A stretch of 64,000 bases of DNA from Jacaranda mimosifolia (taxonomy: Eukaryota; Streptophyta; Magnoliopsida; Lamiales; Bignoniaceae): positions 33,158,260-33,222,259 of the forward strand of contig CM032127.1 of the NCBI GenBank assembly GCA_018894105.1, read 5' to 3'. The notes below the pieces were generated by a model. The model had not been told where the DNA came from and made no database searches. It was given only the letters and a program-made list of their open reading frames with translations. The translations under genes and the position numbers were made by a program. Positions 33,833 through 45,714 of this stretch are shown piece after piece; positions within the stretch are counted from its first letter, which is position 1, and each line of letters begins with the position of its first letter.

Positions 33833-35502
33833 TTTTTCATGCTATGTTTTGGATTATTATTTGATTGATTCATGTGATGAATTGATTAATATCACCAAAT
33901 ACTTGATCCAAGTGATGGATTGGAGTGTTTGGTTGATATGCTTGTGGCTCTATTGCTTGATGAATTGAAAGCATGCCATTATGTGATATAAGTGTTGATT
34001 CATGTTTTAGTATGTTTCAATTCATAGTGATAAATGTTGAATGTTGATTTAGAATTTAATGATGTTATATGGTGATATAGCATGTTGATATTTGATCAAA
34101 AGAGTTTGGGTCATTTTTTGATCCAATTTGATTGGAGTTACATTGGAGATCTTGAAGAACATGATTCTAGCTTTTTCTAATTTTTGAAGGCATGATTGAG
34201 CACTTGAATTTCCTTTTTAATAGAGGTTTCAAATATGGAAATTCATCTATAATGTGTGTTTAAGTGTTGGGAACATGTGCTAAAAATATTGTTACATGAA
34301 AGTTGAGTGGAAAACAACTTAATTCACTTTGAAACCCCAAAACTTAGGCTATCGAGCCCCTGCCAAGCACTGGCCGGGTGTTGCACACATGTCGTGCGTG
34401 TGGCCTGCCCAGTCGTGCACTCAAGCTGGGTGGCAGCCCCTATTTTGATGTTTTGGTGAGCTTTGAGTATTTTTCTACCCCTTTCGTGCTTGAAATGTTT
34501 TTTGCACCACACATGGTAGATGCACAAACGTTGTGCAAGTTATCAAAATTATGTTTGACATTTTTGAATGCCTTTGAAAATTGGTTAAAGTTTATATTCC
34601 AATAATAGCATAAATGTTATGCTTGTTCAATTATTTATTTATGAGATAAGCATTTAATTGATGGACTTAATTGTTAATTCTAGATTTATTTATTGTTCAT
34701 TTAATTGTTGAATGGATGATGAATGAATGGGGATGATCATGAGCCTTTAATATTGATTTTAATTGTTTCAATTGTTTGAAATGGGTTGTATTAAATGGAG
34801 GCTTGCATTCCTTTTAATTTCTACCTTGTAAATTTTATTAGAGTAGAATCACTAGGAGTGAGGATTTCCTATTCATGTAAATGTTACATGGAGCAATGGA
34901 GGCCAATGGAGGCATGGAAACTTTTTAAGGCCCATGAATATATGGGATACAATCATGTAATAGCTAGATTTAATCAACCTACCTAAAATCAACTAAGTGG
35001 TGCACCTATGGCTCTAAGTGCACCACTTGGTTAGGCTCATGGTCATCCCACCCTAGGACTATGCTAGGTGCATTTATTTATTTATGCTTTTCATATCCTG
35101 TTGATGTATGAGATGCTTGTTTAGGATATAGAAAACCTAAATAAGAAAATAAAATTATGAGATCTTTGCAAGCAAAAACCCTCTACTTAGAAAGTTTAAG
35201 TGCTTTTCAAATATTAAGTCAAAATATATCAAGAATTGCATGAGATGCAATTAGCAAAAGTTGCTTACCTTTGGATTGCTCATGGATATACATCCGGTCA
35301 TGAGGGTCCACTTGCAAGTTTTTAGGATCTTGATTCTCACTAGAAAATATGATTTCCCGAATTCTTCTAGGGGGTGAAGGATTTGATAAAATAGTTGGAG
35401 GAAAACATGCTTGAAAGACCATAAACATATTTTAATATCAAATCAATCACATGCTTGTACTCTTTTTTCGCCTTTTGTAGATTTTTGAAATCTTCAATCA
35501 AA
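33833..35502 (+). other. Leader of CopL-2 (noncoding, structured)
   Basis: A 1.7-kb leader. It holds the GC-rich island (34340-34442), the 13-bp stem-loop (34993-35030), one of the spaced stem-loops (35283-35310, TGGA/TCCA arms) and the TTTTGTAG acceptor-like site at 35480. Relative to CopL-1 it lacks about 340 bp after 35225. The deletion removed the other two spaced stem-loops and is flanked by the shared short motif CAAAAT. Confidence 0.72.
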
Positions 35503-36345
35503 ATGGCTAAAAATCCACTCGCAAGTATTTTGGAAACCAATAAACTAACCAGGTCAAACTTCCAAGATTGGTTAAGGAATCTTAAAATCATTCTTAACTC
35601 TGAAAAGCGGACTTACGTCCTTGATCAAAGTCCAGTGGACACGCTTAGTGATGACGCCACCAATGCATAACGTGAAATGTTCACGAAATTTATAGATGAT
35701 GATCTACAAGTGAGGTATGTCATGATGGCATCCATGTCAAATGAGCTCCAAAAGACTCATGAGTACATTGAGCATGCTCGAGAGATCTATGTGCACTTGC
35801 AAGAGTTGTATGGTGTACAAAGTGGACACGAAAGGTTCACTTTGTCTAAAGAGCTCTTTAAGGCAAGGATAAGAGAAGGTCCCAATGTCCATGATCATGG
35901 CATCAAGATGATAGGACTCATCAAGAAGCTTGGACAATTAGATGTGGTCATGGATAATGACCATTACATGGATTTGATCCTACAGTCATTACCTTTGTCA
36001 TATGATCAATTCATTATGAACTTTAGTATGTCTAAGCAAGATGTTATGATTAACAAATTGATCAATATGCTTGTGACTGCAGAGACAACTATGAGGAAGA
36101 AAAATCCATTTATGCTTGCATCCTCGTTCAAGTCGAAGTGCCTTAGGGGTCTTGGAAATAGAGGTAAGAAGAAGAAAAGTTCTTCCTCAAAAGGGAAACA
36201 ACCCGAGAAAAGTTCCAAGAGAGTTAAGAAGAAGGTTAAAATTGAAGCTAGTTGTTTCTACTGTGGCGAGAAAGGGCATTGAAAAAGAAATTGGAAAGCT
36301 TACCTTGCAACCCTTGAGAAGGGTATGTACTTTATTAAAGTGCAC
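35503..36345 (+). pseudogene. CopL-2 gag
   Basis: The ATG at 35503 opens MAKNPLASILETNKL. The frame is open to 36282 except for a TAA at 35668. The capsid-like region carries NELQKTHEY, HLQELYGVQS and LILQSLPLSYDQF. The basic tail leads to the zinc knuckle C-F-Y-C-G-E-K-G-H, after which TGA replaces the next codon and the last Cys position reads Trp, so the knuckle is doubly damaged. This is the longest surviving Gag frame among the plus-strand copies. Confidence 0.8.
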
Positions 36346-37640
36346 ATGATGATTTCTTCCACATGGGTATTTAATATTGCATACGGTTCTCACCTTTGTA
36401 ATTTATTATAGGGGATGGAAAGAAGAATGAGTCTTCGTGAAGGGGATATGATCCTCCACAGAGGAAATGGAGCAAGAGTTGTGGCCATTTTCCAAGGCGT
36501 TATCTAGTTGGACTTGCGGAATGCTTGCATTGTACTTGATCCAGTTTATTATGTACCCCACCTTGTTAAGAACATTATTTTAGCTCCCGTTCTTGATAAT
36601 GAAGGATTTGATTTTTCTATATTGAATGAGAAGTTGATGGCATTAAAGAATGGCTCTTTGATTACTCAAGGTATACTAATAAATAGATTGTACATACATG
36701 ATTCTCAACCTTCACTAAGGCATATTCAATCAAGTAAAAGAAATTTGATAACCAAGAAGATGTCATTCTTTGGCATGCAAGACTTGGTCATATCTCTAAA
36801 AATAGGATGAGCAAGTTAGAAGCTCTCAAAGCTTTAAATGTTAGTGGCATTGAGGACCTTCCTACTTGTGAATCTTGTTTAAAGGGAACAATGACCAAGG
36901 CTCCTTTTGTAGGACAAATGGAGCGCTCCACAAGTCTCTTGGATTTGATCCATACGAACGTTTGTGGACCACTAAGAGTTAGTGGGAGAGGAGGCTACTC
37001 CTGCTTGATTACCTTCACCACTGACATTAGTCGGTACGGACATATGTTTCTTATGAAGAACAAGTCCGAAGCTTTTGAAAAGTTCAAAGAGTATAGAAAT
37101 GAAGTAGAAAAGTAATTGGGGCTAAGTATTAAAGCTCTTCGATTAGATCGAGGGAGAGAACACTTGAGCACCGAATTCTTGGATTATCTAAAAGAGAATA
37201 AGATTCTCTTTCAATGGACTCCACCTGGCACACCCTAACATAATAGAGTAGTTGAAAGGAGAAACCGTACCTTTTTGGACATGGTACGTTCTACGATGAG
37301 CTTTTTCGATGTGCCTATATCCTTTTAAGGATACGCATTGCAAACAATGGTGAAGCTACTAAATATAGTACCTTCAAAGTCGGTGCACAAGACATCATAT
37401 GAGATATGGCATGGTAAAGCACCCTCTTATCATTATCTTAAGGTTTAGGGATCTCTCGCATATGTGATACGGACAGTAGGAGGTAAGTCGGATAATAGAT
37501 CCACCTTGTGCAAGTTTCTGGGATACCCTAGAGAGTCTATAGGTTACTACTTTTATGATCCCTCGGAACAAAAGGTGTTTATCTCGAGGAATGCCTACTT
37601 TTTGGAAACGTAATTTCTATCAAATAGAAATGGTATTGTT
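36346..37640 (+). pseudogene. CopL-2 protease and integrase
   Basis: The protease active site reads F-N-I-A-Y-G-S-H-L-C, where copia proteases have D-T-A-C-G-S-H. The catalytic Asp is Asn. Integrase spans about 36740-37615. The CESC zinc cysteines are kept, the first catalytic Asp is Asn (LIHTNVCGP), the second Asp is present in LDRGREHL, and the Glu of VVERRNRT is kept. Stops occur at about 36507, 37113, 37237, 37327, 37447 and 37612. Most can be read as C-to-T or G-to-A changes of Gln, Arg or Trp codons. Confidence 0.78.
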
Positions 37641-37699
37641 GTTGAACTTAATGAAGTTCAAGATGATCTAATCCCACAAGCAGTGGAGACAAGCAAGAA

Positions 37700-39374
37700 A
37701 GTGAAGCCTTGTACACGACCTTTACGTAGGTCGGACCGAATCAAGAAGCAACCCAAAAGGTTCAAATTTTTCCATGAGACGGGCCAATTGGATGATGATC
37801 CAAAGACCTATGAGGAAGCTATGTTGGACATAGATTTGGGACGTTAGCTTGAAGCCATAAGATCTGAAATGGACTCCATATACTTAAACAAAGTATGGAC
37901 TTTGGTAGATCCACCAAAGGGAATAGTTCTTGTTGGTTGCAAGTAGATCTATAAGCAAAATGTTGGAATAGATGGAGAAGTAGTGACTTTTAAGGCGCGA
38001 CTAGTGGCAAAGGGTTACACTCTAAGACCCAGTATCAATTTTGAGGAAGCTTTTTCCCCGGTCGCTATGCCTAAGTCCATTTGGATTCTACTTGCCATAG
38101 CCGTATATTATGACTATGAGATATGGCAAATAGATGTGAAAACCGCTTTCTTCAACGGTGACATTGAAGAAGAAATTTATATGGAGCAACTTCAAGGTTT
38201 TACATCCAAGGGAAGTGAGCAAAAAGTTTGCAAACTCTGGAGATCTATTTATGGACTCAAACAAGCATCCCAAAGTTGGAACATATATTTTGATAAAATG
38301 GTCAAATCGCTTGGCTTTGTCAAAAATGTGTATGAACCGTGTGTGTATAAGAAGACTAGTAGGAGTTTAGTACAATTTATTGTGCTTTATGTCAATGACA
38401 TGCTTCTTATTGGGAATGAGGTAGGAATATTATAGTGTACTAAAGCATAGTTATCTACACAATTCTCCATGAAGGATTTAGGAAAAGCATCTTATGTATT
38501 GGGAATACATATCTATAGAGATAGATCTAAGAGGATGCTCGGGCTATCCCAAAGCCCGTACATTGATAAGATACTAAAGAAGTTTAGTATGGAAGAGTCT
38601 AATAATGGATTTCTTCCAATGGGATATGGCATTCGTCTCTTAAAGTCTAATGCCCCCAAGACTGAGGAAGAGAAATGAAGGATGTCTCACATACTTTATG
38701 CCTTCAGTATTGGTAGCATAATGTATACAATTTAATCAACTAGATTGGATGTGGCATACTCACTAAGTGTTACGAGTAGGTTCTAATTCAATCCAAGTGA
38801 AACTTACTGGATAGCTTTAAAACCAATCCTTAAGTACTTGAGAAGAACTGAGGACTTATTTTTAGTATACGACAATGGAGAATTAAAACTATAAGGGTTT
38901 TTGGATTCGAGTTTCCAATCCGATGTAGATGACCTCAAATTCACTTCTGAGTTTATATTTTGCCTTAGTGGTGGTGAGGTGAGTTGGAAGAGTTTCAAAC
39001 AAGACACCACGACTGATTCTACCACTAAAGCAGAATATATTGCAGCTTCAAAAGCTGCAAAGAAAAGTGGTTAGATGAAAAACTTCATTTAAAAGTTGAA
39101 TGTAATGTCTAGCAGTGCTGAGCCAGTTGTTGTCTTCTGTGACAACACTGGGGCAGTAGCACAAGCTAACGAGCCAAGATCTCATAAAAAATCCAAGCAC
39201 ATTTTGAGGCGATATCATTTGTTTCGGGAGATCATTGATAAAGGCAACATCCGAGTGGAGAGAGTTACCTCGGAAAAGAATATAGCATATCCACTGACTA
39301 AACCCCTAGCGCAAAAGGTCTTTGAAAAACATCTTGAAAAGATGGATCTCATGGACATGGGGCATTGGTTTTAG
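37700..39374 (+). pseudogene. CopL-2 reverse transcriptase and RNase H
   Basis: RT has an open 150-codon stretch (37983-38435) with ARLVAKGYT, the IWQIDVKTAFFNGDIEEEIYM block (first Asp kept) and SIYGLKQAS. The YVDD box reads Y-V-N-D, so a catalytic Asp is Asn. Stops occur at 38433, 38448, 38676, 38733 and 38784. RNase H follows with LDSSFQSDVDD, KAEYIAAS, VVFCDNTGA and SKHILRRYHL. The last frame (39096-39374) ends HLEKMDLMDMGHWF, just before the polypurine tract. Confidence 0.8.
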
Positions 39375-39388
39375 GGCAAGTAGGAGAT
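39375..39388 (+). other. Polypurine tract of CopL-2
   Basis: GGCAAGTAGGAGAT directly precedes the 3' LTR and matches the tracts of CopL-3 (AGGGGGAGAT) and CopL-5 (GCAAGTGGGAGAT). Confidence 0.72.
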
Positions 39389-40459
39389 TATTGGAATAGT
39401 GTCTGGCAAGCTAATTAGATTGGCCTTGTAAAAGCTATTTCTTTGTAAATCAATCTTGATTGAGTGATATTCTTTATATAGCCTCCTTCGTCTTATGCTT
39501 TATATTACTTCACTTGTATTTGGATGAAGCCCTTAGATCACAACATGATTACGAGACTTAGTTCGGTGACCATGGAATAAGTCTTACATGGTCGTGATCT
39601 TAAATCTTCCAAGTCGTAAGATCTTTAGAGATGAGGCATCTAAGATCTGGATAAACTTGCACTAATGATGCATAAATCTAAGAGTTGGATGTTGCTCCAT
39701 TCCAATAGCAATCATATGAGATATGTGTGCGTGTTAGTGGGTGCTTGTTAGAGAACAAGGCACTAAAGACCCATCGGAGAATCCACTAGATAGCCAAAGT
39801 GGCAAGTCGGTAGTAGTCAATTCTCCTGCTTATGCTAATGCATATTATTAGTACTTTGACCTGAGGGTCCATGGTAACCTTATGTTCGGTTTTCATGCCT
39901 TGACTTTTCCTTGATCACTTAGCAGGTCTTTTAGGTCCAGGTTGAGATCCAAGATGGAATCTGACTCTTCACTTATTTAAAGGGCGAGTCCATCTCCTAT
40001 GTCTGCTATAATGATCCATTCCATGAAATCCTTGTGCAAGGTGGAGTGACAATTTGGAAATGGAGTTTTCCAAAGGTAAGGTCACACAAGGGAATCAAAC
40101 AGTGAGAATAGAGACATAGTACTTAAGCTATTAGGGAGTCGAAAAATATCTTAGCCTAGGCCTCTTTCGGGAGATAGGAGATGGAAGGACCATATTTGCA
40201 TGGTACATGTAGAGCTATGATGGTTGTCCAAAATATTCATTTCGGCCAATTAGTTGTCTCCATAGGCTTGAGGTTGGACATCGACCATAGAGATTAGGTA
40301 CTATTCAAAAGTCACAAAAAGTTGTGAGCCTATGTCTAATAAATAGTTGAACCTATTCGGTCATACACAAATGCCAATTAGCTTCCAATTAATACAGAAA
40401 ATTTTCTATGTGTTAGAAAATTATCTCCTAGTAGACTGATTTTAAGGTGCCAATTTTGA
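39389..40459 (+). repeat. 3' LTR of CopL-2, truncated
   Basis: It begins TATTGGAATAGTG and follows the family LTR to the CCAATTTTGAAG region near 40455, then switches to minus-strand LTR sequence. About half of the LTR is missing. Around 40300 it has also lost the segment that normally holds GATTAATTGAATTGA and the TTTAAACTAAA repeat. Confidence 0.8.
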
Positions 40460-42064
40460 AGGGGCGGCCAACTTACATGTGGCATCACACCTCCCATGAG
40501 GAAAAGGGGCAGCCAACTTGTATTTTGCCAAGCTGGCAAATGCAAATTCAAATCTAATTTAAATTTCACCTGCATTTTAATTACATTTGAAATCTAATTT
40601 CAAGTTAATTAAAATGCTAATTCAAATGAACATTTCATTTGATTTTTTCCTCCAAAATGTGTTCTTCCCATTAATTAAATTAAACACTTTAATTTAATTA
40701 ATTAACCTTTGACTTAACTCTGAAGTCAAATGAGCTCAACTCTTAAGCTTGAATTTTGTCAACTTAACTCTTTAAGTTAACTTGACCAATTGATGGTCAT
40801 ATTGGCACCAAATAATTAACTTCTTAATTATTGGTCTAATTTAACTCCTTAAGTTAATTGATTAATTTAATACTTAAATTAATCAAGCCAAAATTGACCT
40901 TCAAAATTGGCACCTTAATTTTCTAACACTTAAAAAATTCCCTCCATTAATTAGAAAGCTAATTGGCATTTTTATGTGACCCAATAGGTTCTACCATTCA
41001 TTAAACATAGGCTCACAACTCCTTGTGACTTTTGAATATCATATATTAATTTTAGTTTAAAACATATTTTAACTAATCGACTTGATTCAATTAATCTCAT
41101 TAATTGAATAGTACCTAATCTCTATGGTCGATGTCCAACCTCAAGCCCATGGAGCCCAACTAGTTGGCCAAAATGAATATTTTGGAGAACCATTAAAATG
41201 AATATTTTGGAGAACCATTACAGCTCTACGCTTACCATGCAAATATGGTCCTTTTGTCTTCTATCTCCCAAAAGAGGCCTAGGGCAACATATTTGTCGAC
41301 TCCCTAATAGCCTCGATACTATGTTTCTATTCTCAATGTTCAATTCCCTTGTGTGACCTCATCTTTGAAAAACTCCTTTTCCAAATTGTCACACTACCTT
41401 GTGCAGAGATTTCTTGAAATTGATATTATAGAATACATAGGAGATGCACTCGTCCTTCACAAAAGTAAGGAGTCAAATTCCTTCTTGGATCTCACAAACC
41501 TCCATGCCAAGTAGCTCATACCTAATCTCAATCCAAAAGACTCGCTAAGTGGTCAAGGAAGAGTAAAAGCATGAGGACCAGACACAAGGTTACCATGGAT
41601 CCTTAGGTTAGATGACTAATAATATGCACTAACATAAGCTAGAGAACTTGCCACTACGGCTATCTAGTGGATTCTCCAATGGACCTTCAGTGCCTTGTTC
41701 TCTAACAAATACCTACTAACATACACCTATATCTCATACGATTGCTCATGGAAGTGAGCAATATCCATCTCTTGAATTTATGCATCGTTAGTGCAAGTCT
41801 ATCCGGATCTTAGATACCCCATCTCGTATGATCCTATGACTTAGAAGATTTCAGATCACGAACGTGTGAGACTTTTTCCATGGTCATCGAACCAAGTCCC
41901 GTAGTCATGAGTGATCTAAGGGCTTCATCTAGATGCAAGTGAAGTAATAATGAACATAAGATGAAGATGACCATATAAAGAATATCATTCAATCAATATT
42001 GTTTTACAAGGAAATATCTTTTTACAAGGCCAATTCTATTAGCTTGTCGGGCACTATTCCAATA
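40460..42064 (-). repeat. CopL LTR M, truncated at its U5 end
   Basis: A minus-strand LTR from the promoter region (GTGGCATCACACCTCCCATGAGG near 40475) to the U3 start TTCCAATA at 42064. The left end is a deletion junction with the CopL-2 3' LTR. A 24-25-bp direct duplication of AATGAATATTTTGGAGAACC type lies at about 41170-41218. It appears inserted into the RT gene that continues at 42065. Confidence 0.75.
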
Positions 42065-43473
42065 CTTGTTAGGAGTTGATGGGAAAGTAGCAACTTTTAA
42101 GGTGCAACTAGTGGCTAAAGGTTACACTTAAAGACTCGGTATCGATTTTAAGGAAACTTTTTCATCGATCGTAATGCCTAAGTCCATTTGGATTCTACTT
42201 GCCGTAGCTGCATATTTGATTACGAGATATGGCAAATGGATGTGAAAATTGCTTTCCTCAATAGGGATATTGAAAAAGAAATCTATATGGGGCAATCACA
42301 AGGTTTTGCATCCAAGTGGAGTGAGCAAAAGGTTTGCAAACTCCAAAGATCCATTTATGGACCTAAACAAGCATCCTGAAGTTGGAACATACATTTTGAC
42401 AAAACAATCAAATTGTTTGGCTTTATTAAAAGGGTGTATGAACTTTGTGTGTATAAAAACCTTATAGGAGTAATATATAGTTTATTGTGCCTTATGTCGA
42501 TGATATTTTTCTCATTGAGAATGAGGGAGAAATGCTAAAGTATGCTAAAGCACAGTTATCTACTCAATTCTCCATGAAAGGATTTGGGAGAAGCATCATA
42601 TGCATTAGGAATACGTATCTATAGAGATAGATATTGGAGGATGCTAGGGCTATCCCAAATCCCATACATTGACAAGATATTAAAAGGGTTTAGTATGGAA
42701 GAATCCAAGAGGAGAAACCTTCCTATGGGACATAACATTTATCTCTCCAAGTCCATGGCCCCTTAAGACTAACAACGAGAGAAAAAGTATGTCCCACATA
42801 CCTTATGCCTCAACTATTGGAAGTATAATAAATATAGTTCAACGTACGATGTGGAACACTCGCTAAGTGTTACAAGTAGGTTCTAATCTAATCCCTGTGA
42901 GAGTCACTAGATAGCCGTTAAAGCAATACTTAAGTACTTGAGAAGCACTAAGAATTTGTATTTAGTATACGGCAATGGAGAATTGATACTCAAGGGGGGT
43001 TTTGAAATTCAAGTTTTTGGTTCGATGTAGATAACCTAAAATCCACTTCTAGATTCATATTTTACCTTAATGGTAGTGTGGTGAGCTGAAAGAGTTCCAA
43101 GTAAGACACCATGACCGACTCTACCACAGAGATAGAATATATATTGTGGCTTCAAAAGTTGCAAAAGAAGTTGTTCGGATGAAAAACTTCATCCAAGAGT
43201 TAGATGTAGTGCCTGGCGTGTATGAGCCCATTGTTGTCTTCGGAAGACAACTTAGGACTTAAGCCAAGATCTCATCAGTGATCTAAGCATAGTAAATACG
43301 TTATCATTTGATATATGATATCAATCGATAGAGGCGACAACTTAGTGGATAAAGTTGCCTCGGAAAAGAATTTAGTAGAACCACTGTCTAAACTTCTAAA
43401 AGCAAAAGTTCTTTGAAGGACATCTTGAGAAGATGGATCTCAAGGCCATGGGGCATTGGCTTTAGGGGGAGAT
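42065..43473 (+). pseudogene. CopL-3 RT and RNase H fragment
   Basis: This starts inside RT (VATFKVQLVAKGYT) and continues through WQMDVKIAFLNRDIEKEIYM, SIYGPKQAS and an intact YVDD at about 42493-42504. It then runs through RNase H (YIDKILKGFSMEESK at 42645-42700) to a TTTAGGGGGAGAT polypurine tract at 43461-43473. It is damaged by frameshifts near 42585 and in the RNase H core, and by stops at about 42130 and 42378. Gag, protease and integrase are absent, lost to the left of LTR M. Confidence 0.78.
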
Positions 43474-45714
43474 TGTTGGAATAGTGCCCTATAAGCCAAT
43501 AGGATTGGCCTTGTAAAAGCTATTTTCTTGTAAAAACAATTTTAATTAAATACTATTCTATATATGGCCATCTTCATCTTATGCTCTTCAATACTTCACT
43601 CGCATTTGGATGAAGCCCTTAGATCACTCATGACTGTGGGACTTGGTTTGATGATCATGGAATAAGTCTTACACGATTGTGGTCTTAAAACTTTGAAGTT
43701 ATAAAATCTTATGAGACGAGGTATCTAAGATCCGGATAGACTTACACTAATGATGCATAAATCCAAGGGTTGGATATTGCTCCGTTCCATAAGCAACCAT
43801 ATGAGATATAGGTGTATGTTAGTGGATGCTTGTTAGAGAACAAGGCGCTGAAGACCTACCGAAGAATCCACTAGATAGCTATATTGGTAAGTCGGTAGTG
43901 GCAAGTTTTCCAGCTTACACTAGTGCATACTATTAGTGCTCTAACTTGAGGATCGATGGTAACCTTATGTTTGGTCATCATGCTTTGACTCTTCTTTGAC
44001 CACTTAATGGGTCTTTTGAGTTGAGATTGTGTATGAGCTACTAGGCATAGAGGTTTGTGAGATCCAAGATGGAATATATCTCCTCACTTTTGTGAAGGGC
44101 GTGTACATTTTCTATGTGTTTTATAATGATTGATTCCAAGAAATCCTTGTGCAAGGTGGTGTGATAATTTGGAAAAGAAATTTTCCAAAGATGAGGTGGT
44201 ACAAAGGAATCGAATATTGAGAATAGTGATATAATATTGAAGCTATTAGGGAGCTGACAAATATCTTGCCCTAGGCCTCTTTAGGGAGATAGGAGACATA
44301 ATGACTGCATTTATATGGTTCGCTTAGAGCTAGAATGGTTTTCCAAATGCATTCATTTCGGCTAATTAGTTGGGCTCCATGGGCTTGAGGTTGGACATCG
44401 ACCATGGAGACTGGGTACGGTTCAATTAATAAGATTAATATAAGTGAGTTGATTAGCTTAAAAGTGTTTTAAACTAAGACGGATATATGGTATTCAAAAG
44501 TCACAAAGCGTTCGAGCCCATGTCCGTTGAATGTTAGAACCTATTGTGTCACATGCAATATCCAATTGGCTTCCAAAGTTGAAGAAAGAATTTTTCTAAG
44601 AGTTAGAAAATTACTCCTTGGTGACCGATTTTGAGGTGCCAAATTGGAGGTCAATTTTTTTTGTTTCATTTATTTAAGTGTTAAATTAATCAACTAATTT
44701 AAGGAGTTAAACTAGATCAATAATTAAGGAGTTAACTATTTTGTGCCGAGTGACCATCCATTGATCAAGTTAATTTAAGGAGTTAAATTAACAAAATTAA
44801 GTTTAAGGAGTTAAGTTTGTTGACTTAAGAATTAAGTCAAAGGTAAATAATTGAATTAAAGTGTTTAATTTAATTAATGAGAAGAACTATTTTTGGAGGG
44901 AAAAATCAAATGATGAGTTTATTTGTGTTGGCATTTTAATTAATTTGAAATTAGATTCTAATTAAATTAAAATGCACATGAAATTCAAATAAGATTTGAA
45001 TTCAAATTTGCCACCTTGGCACCCCACTTGGTCACTTCCCCCCACCATGGAAGTTGTGATGCCACCTTAGCACACACCATCCAACATCTATATATAGATA
45101 TAGAGAGGGTGACTTCGGCACTTTTTGCAAAAAGATGTGAACAAATAGATTTATTCACACTTTTCTCCAAAAGCTCTTTTCCAGACATTGCTTCATGTGT
45201 TGAGGCTTTGTTTTCTCTTCTTCTCCTACATTAAGAATCGGCCTTCACCATTCATATTCTGCTCATTTTCTCTAGCTAAAAGTGAGTGGAATTTCGAGGA
45301 TCAATTGGTGTGTGGATCATTACAATAGAGGGAAAGCATTTGATTTGCTAGCTTTGGAGATCCACTGGAATAGAGTAGTCATTTGCCGAATTTTTTTCGA
45401 GCGATCCAGATTGATTTTTGCTCCAAAATTTTTACAATAACTTATTCAAGGAGAAAAGTTTTAATTTTTTGTTTGTGATTTTTGGAGCACTCTAACCAAG
45501 GAAAAAGTTGTTGGTTCTTCGCTGTGCCAAAGTCTGCCAGAATCTGGATTGGTGAAGTGTTCAGCTTTGGGACCTTGGAAATTTGCTCTTTGAGGTAAAT
45601 CTCTAACTAAATCTAAATTGGAAGCATGAGTAGATCCTTGATAGGTTGTAAGCACTATTTATTTTTTAGCTTTTGAATTTTAATTATTAGATCCTAGTGG
45701 CTTACTAACCTTCA
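43474..45714 (+). repeat. 3' LTR of CopL-3
   Basis: A complete 2,241-bp LTR from TGTTGGAATAGTGCC to CTAACCTTCA. It contains the U3 hairpin string (44665-44885), the TATA tract CTATATATAGATATAGAG (45091-45108) and the donor-like TTGAG/GTAAAT near 45594. Just after it the sequence resumes inside another LTR at CGTAGAGCTA. Confidence 0.85.

Larger units (their letters stand above)
31615..40459 (+). mobile_element. CopL-2, Ty1/copia element with truncated 3' LTR
   Basis: The order is 5' LTR, PBS, leader, gag, PR, IN, RT, RNase H, polypurine tract and the first 1.07 kb of the 3' LTR, cut at about 40459. All domains are present, which makes it the most readable plus-strand copy, but they carry many stops. 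It is inserted in the RNase H fragment of the LTR-H element. Confidence 0.85.

Noticed and set aside
34324..34605. Overlapping frames on both strands at 34324-34605
   Set aside because: GC-rich leader DNA commonly stays open by chance, and no similarity to known proteins was seen.
44985..45234. Frames on both strands at the CopL-3 LTR promoter
   Set aside because: They fall on LTR U3/R sequence. Homologous LTRs do not preserve them.
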